64,000 bases of DNA from Azophilus sp965116165 (GTDB taxonomy: Bacteria > Pseudomonadota > Gammaproteobacteria > Pseudomonadales > Azotimanducaceae), in NCBI GenBank assembly GCA_965116165.1, contig OZ220484.1, positions 3,162,001 through 3,226,000 on the forward strand, in the 5' to 3' direction. Below the pieces are notes generated by a model that was given only the letters and a program-made list of their open reading frames with translations, had not been told where the DNA came from and made no database searches. Made by a program: the position numbers and the translations under genes. Shown here piece after piece: positions 8,137 through 15,926 of this stretch (its first letter is position 1; every line of letters begins with the position of its first letter).

Positions 8137-10317
8137 TTAGGCCGACCGCGCCAGCCACTTGCGCCTGTGCCGCACGTAATCGACCAAAATGTACTCGCCT
8201 AGCTTTTCCGGAGTGGTATAGAAAACCCGACCACCATTGATGCGGGCAATTTCGTCCATGAAGGCTTTGAGGTAATAGCTCGCGTCGAGCATGAAGGTAT
8301 TGATGGCGATGCCCTTGGCCGTGCAGCGCTTGACGGCGCGGAAGGTGGCGCGGATCGTTTCGGGAGTCGGGGGATAGGCGAACCGGGCGCGGCCGTTCTC
8401 AAGGTGCGCGGTGGGTTCGCCGTCGGAGATCATGATGATCTGTTTGGCACCGCCCGGGTGCCGGGCCAGGAGTTTCTCGGCGAGCAGCAGGGCGTGCTGC
8501 ATGTTGGTGCCGAGCACCTGCTCGTCCCATTGCAGGTAGGGCAATTCCCGGGCCTTGAGCGCCTTGGCGTAGGCGGCGAAGCCGATGATGTGGAAGCTAT
8601 CCTTCGGATATTTCGTAGTGATGAGATTGTGCAGTGCCAGGGCAACCTTCTTGGCGGCTTGGAATGAGCCGCGTAGGGCCATCGACCAGGAAAGATCAAT
8701 CAGCATGGCCGTGGCGGTCGAGGTGATGTGCTCGCTGCGATAAATCTCAAAATCTTCCGCCTGCAGCGGGATGCGTATTCTTGGGCGAAGGGAGTCCTCG
8801 GCCGGGGAGCGCGGGGGCCCATCCATGACAGCGTTGGACGCAAACGGGGTTTGAGATGCCGCATCTTGAGCGGGCGACCCGGAGCGCGAAGGTACGCTTC
8901 CCGCCGTATTGGATTCGTCCGCCGGGCGGGAGACGGACACCTCCCGCCTGATGCGGTGCACGGCATTCATGATGGTGCGCGGCAGGTGCGGGTGAAAGGG
9001 GTCGCCGAATTCGTAGGCCTTGGTTTGTTCCAGACGTTCGCCGAAACGGCCTTCCTCGGGTGTGGCGTGGTTGCCGAGATTCTGGTTTTTCAGGTGCCGG
9101 TAGATTTCTCCGAGCGCCCGCTGGCCGATCATGCGTGAACCGCGCGGTGTCAACTCCCAGCGGTTGTCGCCGGTGGCGCGGACATAGCCGGCCTCCTCCA
9201 GGGCGTCGAGCAGTTCCTTCAAATTATCAAGGTTTGCAACCGCCCCGTCGCCCATGAATTCGCGGAGCAGTTCCCGGTCGATGCGGTCGAAGTCGGCGCC
9301 GCGCTCTACCTTTTGTATATCCGCGATCAGTTGATCGAGGCTTTGCATCTCGCGCATGAGCTTTAGGGCGGCCTCGAGGTCGAGGCGCTCGGAACCGTCG
9401 AAGCGGTACTGGTCACCGTCGATGTTGAGAAAGTCCAGTTCCTTGACCAGTTTGCGCAGTTCGGCATCGAGTTCCGAATCTCCGAACCGGCTTTGCAGCA
9501 TCGATTGCAATTCGGCGCGTTGGGCGGCCGACATGGAGCTCAGCAGCGATCGGGCGGCGGCCATTTGCGCGCGCATCTGTTCGAGCAGATCGTCGAGCGA
9601 TTCGGGCGGATCGTCGCCAAATAGGTCGCCGAATTCGTCCATGAATTTGTCGAACTCCGGGTTTTGGTCCGCGATACGTCGCACCAGCATGTCGTTCAGC
9701 GCCCTCAGCATCTCCTTCATGCGTGCGATGTCGCCGTCGGAGAGGTTCTTGACCATGTTCCCGATGTCTTTGAAGAACATGTTGGTCATGGCCCGTCGCA
9801 TTTCGTTCAAGAGCTCGAGGTATTTTCTTTGGGCGTCCGTGTTTAGGAATTCATAGTCTTCCAGGGCCTTGATGCGGCCGGCGGTGTTCTCGGGCAATTC
9901 GTCGAGCGTTCGACTGTTGCGCTCAGCCACGCTTTTCAGCACATTGTTCGCGAAGCTATCGGCTCCGCCTGGGTGGTCCGAGCCGGAATCGAGCCACTCC
10001 CCGATCGTTCGCCGTTCCCTATCGAGGATTTCGTCGAGTCGTTCACGCAAGCCATCAAAAATGCCGGAAAGGTCGTAGCGGGCAAGTTGCTCTCGTTTCC
10101 GCTCGCGCAGGGCCTTCAGCATGTCGCGCAGGCCTTGGAGGTGACCGCCTTGGGGGATTTCCATGCCGCGTGATATCAGGTTGCGCATGGCCCAGCGCAA
10201 GTCGCCGAATGCAATGAGGTCGTCGGCGATTGCCGCCATGATTTGGTCCGGGTCGAGCGCGAGCTTTTGGCTGCCGTCCCAGGCGGTGAATCGGTGTTGG
10301 TGGGGGGGCCGGCGCAA
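8137..10317 (-). CDS. VWA-domain protein of the ATPase-linked COG4867 type
   Basis: The 726-residue protein is largely helical, with a C-terminal von Willebrand A domain. The MIDAS motif DLSWS lies near residue 537, a GTNMQHAL threonine follows, and ISDGEPTAH supplies the next Asp. The tail (GRVFYTTPEKLGEYILVDYVRHRRK) is typical of the COG4867 family. It starts with TTG 5 bp after the stop of the MoxR-type ATPase, so the two are an operon and presumably act as a chelatase-like pair (AAA+ motor plus MIDAS adaptor) that remodels a client protein or inserts a metal. The family has no established function. No signal peptide is present, so it should act in the cytoplasm. Confidence 0.86.
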   Translation of the reverse strand: MRRPPHQHRFTAWDGSQKLALDPDQIMAAIADDLIAFGDLRWAMRNLISRGMEIPQGGHLQGLRDMLKALRERKREQLARYDLSGIFDGLRERLDEILDRERRTIGEWLDSGSDHPGGADSFANNVLKSVAERNSRTLDELPENTAGRIKALEDYEFLNTDAQRKYLELLNEMRRAMTNMFFKDIGNMVKNLSDGDIARMKEMLRALNDMLVRRIADQNPEFDKFMDEFGDLFGDDPPESLDDLLEQMRAQMAAARSLLSSMSAAQRAELQSMLQSRFGDSELDAELRKLVKELDFLNIDGDQYRFDGSERLDLEAALKLMREMQSLDQLIADIQKVERGADFDRIDRELLREFMGDGAVANLDNLKELLDALEEAGYVRATGDNRWELTPRGSRMIGQRALGEIYRHLKNQNLGNHATPEEGRFGERLEQTKAYEFGDPFHPHLPRTIMNAVHRIRREVSVSRPADESNTAGSVPSRSGSPAQDAASQTPFASNAVMDGPPRSPAEDSLRPRIRIPLQAEDFEIYRSEHITSTATAMLIDLSWSMALRGSFQAAKKVALALHNLITTKYPKDSFHIIGFAAYAKALKARELPYLQWDEQVLGTNMQHALLLAEKLLARHPGGAKQIIMISDGEPTAHLENGRARFAYPPTPETIRATFRAVKRCTAKGIAINTFMLDASYYLKAFMDEIARINGGRVFYTTPEKLGEYILVDYVRHRRKWLARSA

Positions 10318-10322
10318 AACAA

Positions 10323-11708
10323 CTACTCTGTATAGGTGGCTCGTCCGCCAAGACTATGTTTGTTCAGCAGCTTGTGCAGATGCAGGCCCTCGAGGATAAA
10401 TTCGAGCCGGGCCGCGCGCGCTCCGTCCGAGCCACCGCCCCAGACCGCCGCGAAACTGGGCACCCGCTCGCCGGTCTGCCGGTATTCGCCGACGGGCATC
10501 GCATCGCCGGTTTCCACCGCCAGGCCCTCGGTGAACGCCTCGGCGACATTGTCCAAATCGTCGAGGTCGTGGTAACGGTCGAAAACCGCCTTCACCGCGC
10601 TTTGCACGATGCGTGTGGTGATTTTGTCCTCCTGGCCTTCCTCCATGGCATCGAATTCCACCTTGCCTTGGAAACTTGGCACGATAAAGGGAAGGTCGGA
10701 GATGCGGGGAGCCACTTCGGGCTCACCGAGGATCAATGTGCGCCGGAAGGCATTGGCGATGAGCGACTCGTAATTGGCTATGGAGGTGCGCACCGACACT
10801 CCGGAATGCTGGTTGATATCCGGCGAACGGCGGGCATGGAGGGTGATTTCGGCGATGATCTCCTTCATGAAGGGCAGCACCGTTAAGCTGTAGTCGCCCA
10901 TGTCGAGAATCGCGGCTTCCTGCTCCATGATCTCGACTTCCTGGTCGATGTCGGTGGGGTAGTGGGTGCGAATCTGGGCACCGTACCGGTCTTTCAGGGG
11001 GGTAATAATACGGCCCCGATTGGTGTAGTCCTCGGGGTTCGCGGTGGCGACGATGAACACATCGAGGGGCAGGCGCACCTTGTGGCCGCGGATTTGGATG
11101 TCGCGCTCTTCGAGCAGGTTCAAAAGGCCCACTTGAATACGCTCGGCGAGGTCGGGGAGTTCGTTGATGGCGAAAATGCCCCGATTCACCCGCGGCACCA
11201 AGCCGTAATGCAGGGCGAGCGCATCGCTCAGATAACGCCCCTCCGCGATCTTGACGGGATCGACCTCGCCTATCAGGTCGGCGATGGTGATGTCCGGCGT
11301 TGCTAGCTTTTCGCCGTAGCGCTCGTCGCGGTGCATCCAGTTGATTTCCGCGTGGTCGCCACGTTCGGCGACGATTGCGCGGCCTTGGGCTGTGATCGGA
11401 TGCAAGGGGTCTTCGGGGATTTCGACGCCGGCGAGCACCGGTGTCCATTCATCGAGCAGGCTGGGCAGGCTGCGTACAAGGCGGGATTTGGCTTGGCCGC
11501 GTTCGCCGAGAAAGAGGATATCTTGGCTGCCGAGCAGCGCGTTGATGATTTGTGGGACGACGCTGTCGCCGTAGCCGCGGATGCCGGGGAATAACGGCTC
11601 GTCCGCCCGCAATTTCGCAATCAGATTTTTGCGCAGTTCGGCCTTGATCGGCAGCGGTTGGTATCCCGAGACCTTCAGTTCGCCCAGCGTGGTGGGCTGG
11701 TTGACCAT
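10323..11708 (-). CDS. MoxR/ChlI-like AAA+ ATPase
   Basis: I choose the ATG at 11708 (461 aa) because GGAG lies 9 nt upstream; the frame runs about 100 codons further up in low-complexity Ser/Pro/Arg sequence that is unlikely to be coded. Walker A is GERGQAKS. The Walker B segment reads IFAINEL, with Asn where most AAA+ proteins have Asp, which I recall as usual for this subgroup. The sensor region is VATANPEDYTNRGRIITPLKDRYG. It relates to magnesium-chelatase subunit I and MoxR. It precedes the VWA gene by 5 bp, the classic motor/VWA pairing. Confidence 0.88.
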   Translation of the reverse strand: MVNQPTTLGELKVSGYQPLPIKAELRKNLIAKLRADEPLFPGIRGYGDSVVPQIINALLGSQDILFLGERGQAKSRLVRSLPSLLDEWTPVLAGVEIPEDPLHPITAQGRAIVAERGDHAEINWMHRDERYGEKLATPDITIADLIGEVDPVKIAEGRYLSDALALHYGLVPRVNRGIFAINELPDLAERIQVGLLNLLEERDIQIRGHKVRLPLDVFIVATANPEDYTNRGRIITPLKDRYGAQIRTHYPTDIDQEVEIMEQEAAILDMGDYSLTVLPFMKEIIAEITLHARRSPDINQHSGVSVRTSIANYESLIANAFRRTLILGEPEVAPRISDLPFIVPSFQGKVEFDAMEEGQEDKITTRIVQSAVKAVFDRYHDLDDLDNVAEAFTEGLAVETGDAMPVGEYRQTGERVPSFAAVWGGGSDGARAARLEFILEGLHLHKLLNKHSLGGRATYTE

Positions 11709-11928
11709 ATTGTCGTTCTCCGGATGGCGTCCCGACGGTGCGGTCATCGCGGCATTTGAAACAGACGCGCCGGCCCCGTCAAGCCTGGTTCCCGTTGGCC
11801 GGCCTGCCAAGCAGCCGGTCGGGGATGATGCGCAGTTGGATTTTGTCGGCTCCCTCGAAGACTTTGGTGGGTCGGGGGGTGCGCCGGTAGCACTTTTGAA
11901 ACCTGCGGGGACCACACATGAATCGGCC
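11709..11928. other. Gene-free spacer between the ATPase and the CitE-like lyase
   Basis: I see no coding region, MITE end or convincing hairpin here. It should hold the promoter of the ATPase/VWA operon and the 3' end of the lyase transcript. Confidence 0.35.
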
Positions 11929-12840
11929 TCAAATCCCGATAAGGTCCGCTCGGTCGATGAGGCTCTGCACGAGGCGGATGCTGGCCGCATCGACCATGAC
12001 TCCATCGACATTGATGGCGCCGAGTCCCTTTGCCAATGCCTCTTCGTAGGCTCTTTTTTGAGAGCGGGCGGAGGCCAGTGTCTCCGCGTTCGGGGTGAAT
12101 ACCTGGTTGGCCAGCTCCACTTGGCTCGGGTGGATGGCCCACTTGCCGTCCATGCCCAGCACGAACGCCCGCCTTGCTTCCTTCAGGTAGGTCTCCGGGT
12201 CGCGGAAGTTGGCGAAGGGGCCATCCACCGGGTCGATACCATTGGCGCGGCAGGCGATGGTCATCTTGTAGCGGGGGTAGTGCCAGAGATCCGGGGGATA
12301 GCCGCCGTCGTCGCCCACGGAGAGAAGCTGCATCTCCTGGCTGGCGGAATAGTCGCCCATACCGAAGATCAGGCATTCCAGACGGTCGGAGCAGGCGGCG
12401 ATTGCATCGACATTCATCATGCCCCGGACCTCCTCGATTAGGCATTCGATACCGATGCGATTCTGGATTTTTAGCTTTTTTTCAAGCTGATCGAGCATCA
12501 AGTGGACGAACATCACATCGCTGGGGCTTTTCGCCTTGGTCAGCATGATGGTGTCGAGCTTTTCGCCGGCGCCGGCCACCACTTCGATGATGTCGTCGTG
12601 GCACCACTCGGTCTCCACATCATTGATGCGTACGCTGACGGTGTGCGGGTGCCATTCCAGGTTGTTGATGGCTTCCACCACCAGACTGCGGGCACGGGTC
12701 TTGGCGTTTGGCGCCACGGCGTCCTCGAGGTCGAGAAAGACATGGTCAATTTCAAGACCGGCGGCCTTGGTCATCATTTTTTCGGAACTGCCCGGCACGG
12801 ATAGCTGGCAGCGACGGGGGCGCTGGGGTTGTTTGCTCAT
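11929..12840 (-). CDS. HpcH/HpaI (CitE-like) lyase, malyl-CoA/beta-methylmalyl-CoA lyase type
   Basis: With the ATG at 12840 the protein has 303 residues; the frame extends 20 codons further but homologues begin near this Met. CitE-superfamily signatures are clear: RRCQLSVPGSSEKM, DLEDAVAPNAKTRAR, the metal-binding Glu in GIECLIEE, the Asp in FGMGDYSAS and the C-terminal GKWAIHPSQVELA loop. The last two resemble malyl-CoA and beta-methylmalyl-CoA lyases more than citrate lyase. Likely reaction: Mg-dependent reversible C-C cleavage of a 3-hydroxyacyl-CoA, giving glyoxylate plus acetyl- or propionyl-CoA. It stands as a single gene. Confidence 0.85.
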   Translation of the reverse strand: MSKQPQRPRRCQLSVPGSSEKMMTKAAGLEIDHVFLDLEDAVAPNAKTRARSLVVEAINNLEWHPHTVSVRINDVETEWCHDDIIEVVAGAGEKLDTIMLTKAKSPSDVMFVHLMLDQLEKKLKIQNRIGIECLIEEVRGMMNVDAIAACSDRLECLIFGMGDYSASQEMQLLSVGDDGGYPPDLWHYPRYKMTIACRANGIDPVDGPFANFRDPETYLKEARRAFVLGMDGKWAIHPSQVELANQVFTPNAETLASARSQKRAYEEALAKGLGAINVDGVMVDAASIRLVQSLIDRADLIGI

Positions 12841-12951
12841 GGCTGCTGACGCTTCATGGTTCGACGGTGCTACGCTAATGATCGCAATGTGCGGGCGCAA
12901 GGCGTTGCATTTCTGATGTCTGGGCCACTCGGTGAAGGCACGGCGACGAAA

Positions 12952-13473
12952 TCAGGCGGCGCGGTTGTGGGTGATAGCCTCGCGCAGGCCCTCCAGCAGA
13001 CCCTCCAAATGAGCCATGCGCTCGCGCAACTTACCGATATCGCCCCGCATGTCTCCGATCTGCTCGCATAGCTCCGCATGATTCGCCTCGATCTGCTTGC
13101 CGAGCTCCGTGCGAATCGCCGTGGTTTCGGCCCGGCTTGCCTCGATCCGCTCGCCGAGCTCCGTGCGAATCGCCGTGGTTTCGGCCCGGCTTGCCTCGAT
13201 CCGCTCGCCGAGCTCCGTGCGAATCGCCGTGGTTTCGGCCCGGCTTGCCTCGATCCGCTCGCCGAGTTCCGTGCGAACCGCCTCGATCCGCTCGCCGAGT
13301 TCCGTGCGAACCGCCTCGATCCGCTCGCCGAGTTCCGTGCGAACCGCCTCGATCCGCTCGCCGAGTTCCGTGCGAATCGCCTCCATCTCACGCCGGAGCG
13401 ACCGCTGGCCCGCCAAGCTCAGCGATGCCAACGCAATGCCCACTCCAATGATGGTCCAAATTTCAGGGGTCAT
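12952..13473 (-). CDS. Membrane-anchored coiled-coil protein built from 11- and 18-residue repeats
   Basis: The 173-residue protein has a single N-terminal membrane helix (about residues 5-22). A long predicted coiled coil follows, made of RTELGERIEAV units: four 11-residue repeats then three 18-residue repeats that insert SRAETTAI. The C-terminal part (DMRGDIGKLRERMAHLEGLLEGLREAI) is non-repetitive and also coiled coil. I do not recognise a function. The near-identical DNA repeats imply that length varies by slippage or recombination. An antisense frame and an alternative frame of the same length are by-products of the repeat period being divisible by three. Confidence 0.75.
   Translation of the reverse strand: MTPEIWTIIGVGIALASLSLAGQRSLRREMEAIRTELGERIEAVRTELGERIEAVRTELGERIEAVRTELGERIEASRAETTAIRTELGERIEASRAETTAIRTELGERIEASRAETTAIRTELGKQIEANHAELCEQIGDMRGDIGKLRERMAHLEGLLEGLREAITHNRAA
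13086..13380 (-). repeat. Coding tandem repeats, 3 x 54 bp and 4 x 33 bp
   Basis: The 33-bp unit (CTCGATCCGCTCGCCGAG core) is repeated four times with almost no change. The 54-bp unit is the same core plus a 21-bp insert (contains GTGGTTTCGGCCCGG) and is present three times. All units keep the frame of the coiled-coil gene. Such near-identity points to recent expansion. Confidence 0.9.
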
Positions 13474-13604
13474 GTCGATAGTCTACCCTTCCGACCCCAT
13501 CGACGGCAAAAAGAATCAGGCCCTATGCGCCGTTCCTGTGCGCGCTACCAGAGCCTCGTTTATAAATAGGGAACAACATCATCGACTTATCGACTTGATG
13601 ACGT

Positions 13605-13690
13605 TGTATCAATTTGATTTTTCGGATTCCCCCGAGCCAAGACTCGCGCACTGTTCGGTTCGCGTAGTTTGCGTAAATGTCGAACCGCGC
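13605..13690. repeat. Family D element
   Basis: It starts TGTATCAATTTGAT and ends near AAATGTCGAACC, with a core CGCGCACTGTTCGGTTCG shared with copies at 15531, 39890 and 46443. The ends are inverted versions of TGTATCA-TT-GAC. It has no coding capacity. Confidence 0.6.
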
Positions 13691-13714
13691 CGCAATCGGC
13701 ATGATCATAATTTT

Positions 13715-13812
13715 GGGGAATTATATCGATGGGTCGACAGAGGCCGACATGTGGTAGTGTCTTGTCGCTAGAACCTCAACATATAGTGATATGTCAACTT
13801 ATGGATATTCCC
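13715..13812. repeat. Family C MITE
   Basis: It runs from GGGGAATTATATCGATGGG to TCAACTTATGGATATTCCCC, the imperfect inverse of the start. The internal CTCAACATATAGTGATATG matches the copy at 1529-1629. It directly abuts the family A copy at 13816. Confidence 0.65.
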
Positions 13813-13815
13813 CTA

Positions 13816-13914
13816 AGGAAGCGCTGAACAATTCGATAGAGCAGCATTGATATAATCGTAAGTTATTGATTTTATTGACATGGATGCCGTATCTATAGAG
13901 TTAATCAGAGGTTC
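13816..13914 (+). repeat. Family A MITE (99 bp)
   Basis: The ends are GGAAGCGCTGAACAATTC and TTAATCAGAGGTTCC; flanks are CTAA and CCAA (4-bp duplication with one change). It lies 33 bp upstream of the small membrane protein gene at 13948 and may influence its transcription. Confidence 0.85.
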
Positions 13915-13947
13915 CCCAATTTTTCTTGGATCTCGTAACATTGCCTC

Positions 13948-14331
13948 ATGCTGTACTTCGTATTGACCTTGGGGGCCGTCATCGCCGGTGTGGGGATATT
14001 CGGTTTGGCGCGACCCGCACGGATTACCGGGATGATCGCTCGGGTCAAATTCACAGAACCGTTGCGCTATCTTGCCGCCGCGCTGCGCCTGGCCGTAGGG
14101 GTGGTGCTGTACCTGGTCGCGGAGGACACCGACTTTCCGCTCACCATGCGGATTCTGGCGGGTTTTAGCCTGCTTTCCGGTGTTGTCGTGCTATTCCCCG
14201 GTCGGGAGACTTTGCAAGGGTGGCTGGATAGTTGTGTCCGTTGGCCCGCTGGTGCGGTCCGGTGGATTTGTGGAGCGGCCCTTGCACTGGGGGTATTCCT
14301 CATTGTCGCCGCCGTGCCCGTGCTTGGATGA
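13948..14331 (+). CDS. Small four-helix membrane protein, unknown function
   Basis: The 127-residue protein is mostly hydrophobic, with four likely transmembrane helices (about residues 2-20, 40-58, 66-84 and 106-125) and a basic loop after the first helix. No family is recognised. Its TGA stop overlaps the ATG of the next gene (ATGA), so the two are translationally coupled and probably related in role. It begins shortly after a family A MITE. Confidence 0.65.
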   Translation: MLYFVLTLGAVIAGVGIFGLARPARITGMIARVKFTEPLRYLAAALRLAVGVVLYLVAEDTDFPLTMRILAGFSLLSGVVVLFPGRETLQGWLDSCVRWPAGAVRWICGAALALGVFLIVAAVPVLG

Positions 14332-15200
14332 CCCGACGAACCTATTGCAGCGCCGCGAACCCGGGCGAACCCATGTTGGGCACGGCGGATGTGGTGGATG
14401 TTTGGCTGCTCCTGGAGTATCGACCGCTTTGGAAAGCCAAGGCTGTTGTCGACAACGACTTAAGCGACAGGGTGCGCCAATGGTTTTCCGATGGGGTGGC
14501 CGCCTTGCGGGAAGACGGTTTTAAAGTCCGCCCGCAATTGATCCGGCAACCCGAAAGCGACCGCTCGAACGCCCGCCTGCTGGTGCATCACGCGGGCGTG
14601 CTGCGCGAATTCGACTCCGGGGCCGCGGGCTACGGAAGCCTGCCCCAGATTCCGATCGAGGCTCTCGTTCGAGACCATGCGCTCGGCACGACCATCGAAG
14701 CGCCCCGGTATTTCGTCTGCACCAACGGCCAGCGCGACCTGTGTTGCGCGCGCTTTGGGCTGCCGGCCTACATGAGGTTGCGCGAGTTGGTTGGCGAGCG
14801 CGCATGGCAGACAACCCACCTGGGTGGTCATCGATTCGCGCCCAATGTGCTCGTGTTGCCTTCGGGGATGCTGTACGGGCGCATCAGGTCGGACGATGCC
14901 GAGGCTTTCGTCTCGCAAATTGAATCCGGCCAAATACTTGCGGCGAAACTGCGCGGCCGATCCTGTTATTCGCAACCGGTGCAGGCGGCCGAGGGGCTGA
15001 TCGGGCGAGCGGGACTGAAGCTCCTTGGTGTCGTGGACGATGAGGTTGCCGCGACGGTCACCTTTGCCGGATCATCGGATACCCTGACCGTGACCGTGCG
15101 GAAGGCGTCCGAGCCGATTTGGGTCACCGCCAGTTGCGCGGACGAGAAGCCCAAGGCGGTCCATCCGTACGTTGCGGCGGTGGATCCGATCAAGAATTGA
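14328..15200 (+). CDS. Sucrase/ferredoxin-like (thioredoxin-like [2Fe-2S]) protein
   Basis: I place the start at the ATG overlapping the previous stop, which keeps the CSAANPGEPMLGTA segment typical of sucrase/ferredoxin-like proteins. The 290-residue protein has YFVCTNGQRDLCCARFG near residue 122 (thioredoxin-like Cys pair for a [2Fe-2S] centre) and THLGGHRFAPNVLVLPSGMLYGRI, the HxGGHxFA signature with candidate His ligands. Related proteins (fungal Apd1, plant and bacterial homologues) are redox or metal-stress proteins. The conserved architecture is clear, the electron partner is not. Confidence 0.78.
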   Translation: MTRRTYCSAANPGEPMLGTADVVDVWLLLEYRPLWKAKAVVDNDLSDRVRQWFSDGVAALREDGFKVRPQLIRQPESDRSNARLLVHHAGVLREFDSGAAGYGSLPQIPIEALVRDHALGTTIEAPRYFVCTNGQRDLCCARFGLPAYMRLRELVGERAWQTTHLGGHRFAPNVLVLPSGMLYGRIRSDDAEAFVSQIESGQILAAKLRGRSCYSQPVQAAEGLIGRAGLKLLGVVDDEVAATVTFAGSSDTLTVTVRKASEPIWVTASCADEKPKAVHPYVAAVDPIKN

Positions 15201-15205
15201 CACGG

Positions 15206-15510
15206 GGAAGGCTTGAGCAAATCAATAGAGCAGTATTGAGCTATTCGTAATCCATTGATTTTAGGAAGGTCTGAACAATTCGATAGAGCAGCGTCCAGCT
15301 ACTCGTAAACTATTAGGGAACCTCTGATTAATCCTGTAGCAGTGGCATCCACTTTAATAAAATCAATAGCTTACGATTAGGCCACTGCTGCTTTATCGAA
15401 TTGATCAGACCTTCCTTAGTTTTATTAACTCGGATGCCGCGACTACAGGATTAATCAGAGATTCCTTTATTGACTCGAATGCCGTGAATACAGGATTTAT
15501 CAGGGGTTTC
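15206..15510. repeat. Three family A MITEs nested inside one another
   Basis: The outer copy (15206-15510) is split by a second (15264-15465) with a perfect TTTA duplication at 15260-15263 and 15466-15469. The second is split by a third (15317-15415, 99 bp) with a perfect TTAG duplication at 15313-15316 and 15416-15419. Removing each insert rebuilds a normal family A sequence. The outer copy is the most decayed, as expected for the oldest. Confidence 0.9.
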
Positions 15511-15530
15511 TGGAGCACAATGAAGGGGGT

Positions 15531-15602
15531 TGTGTCGCAGTTCGACATAGCGCGAACCGAATAGTGCGCGAGTCCCGGCTCGCCGGAATCCGAATCGGCA
15601 AA
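15531..15602. repeat. Family D element, reverse orientation, 3' end lost
   Basis: It begins TGTGTCGCAGTTCGAC and carries GCGCGAACCGAATAGTGCGC, the same core as the other D copies, then a GGAATCCGAATCGGCAAA stretch shared with the copy near 39900. It is followed at once by a transposase scrap. Confidence 0.5.
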
Positions 15603-15648
15603 CCAGACAGTTTATTTGCTCTAAAACCGGACATATCTGTTTGTGTAC

Positions 15649-15738
15649 ATACAGAGGCCCAACCAGGCCCTGGACTGGAAGACCCCGGCCGAGTATCTTC
15701 AGACCATTGAGGGCTGCCCCTCCCAGTCTCATATCTCC
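15649..15738 (+). pseudogene. Transposase C-terminal fragment (IS3/IS481-type integrase core)
   Basis: The frame reads QRPNQALDWKTPAEYLQ, the usual end of IS3/IS481-type DDE transposases (RPHQALGYKTPAE-like). Nothing upstream continues it, so it is a remnant between repeats and the tRNA gene. Confidence 0.65.
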
Positions 15739-15801
15739 CAACCCCGCACAAAACTTGATTCACACATTCAATTTTTGCACTATCCGCGCCACCCCATTCG
15801 C

Positions 15802-15878
15802 GCGCTCGTAGCTCAGTTGGACAGAGCACTGGGCTTCGAACCCAGGTGTCGGGGGTTCGAATCCTCCCGGGCGCGCCA
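15802..15878 (+). tRNA. tRNA-Arg (anticodon TCG)
   Basis: The 77-nt cloverleaf folds by eye: acceptor GCGCTCG with CGGGCGC, discriminator G, encoded CCA at 15876-15878, D arm GCTCAGTTGGACAGAGC, anticodon stem CTGGG/CCCAG with loop CTTCGAA (anticodon TCG, reads CGA), and T loop TTCGAAT. IS scraps lie upstream and pdxA 48 bp downstream, so this tRNA border is an insertion-prone spot. Confidence 0.93.
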
Positions 15879-15926
15879 TGCCCTCCCCCAAGGGTGTGCC
15901 GTCTGATCTTATAAGCGGAGGCTGAC

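Noticed and set aside
11709..12011. N-terminal extension of the MoxR-like ATPase by about 100 residues
   Set aside because: The extra residues are low-complexity, run into the CitE-like gene region, and a good ribosome binding site precedes the ATG at 11708.
13086..13380. Possible CRISPR-like array of regular repeats
   Set aside because: The repeats are contiguous with no unique spacers, have periods of 33 and 54 bp and stay in the frame of a coiled-coil gene.
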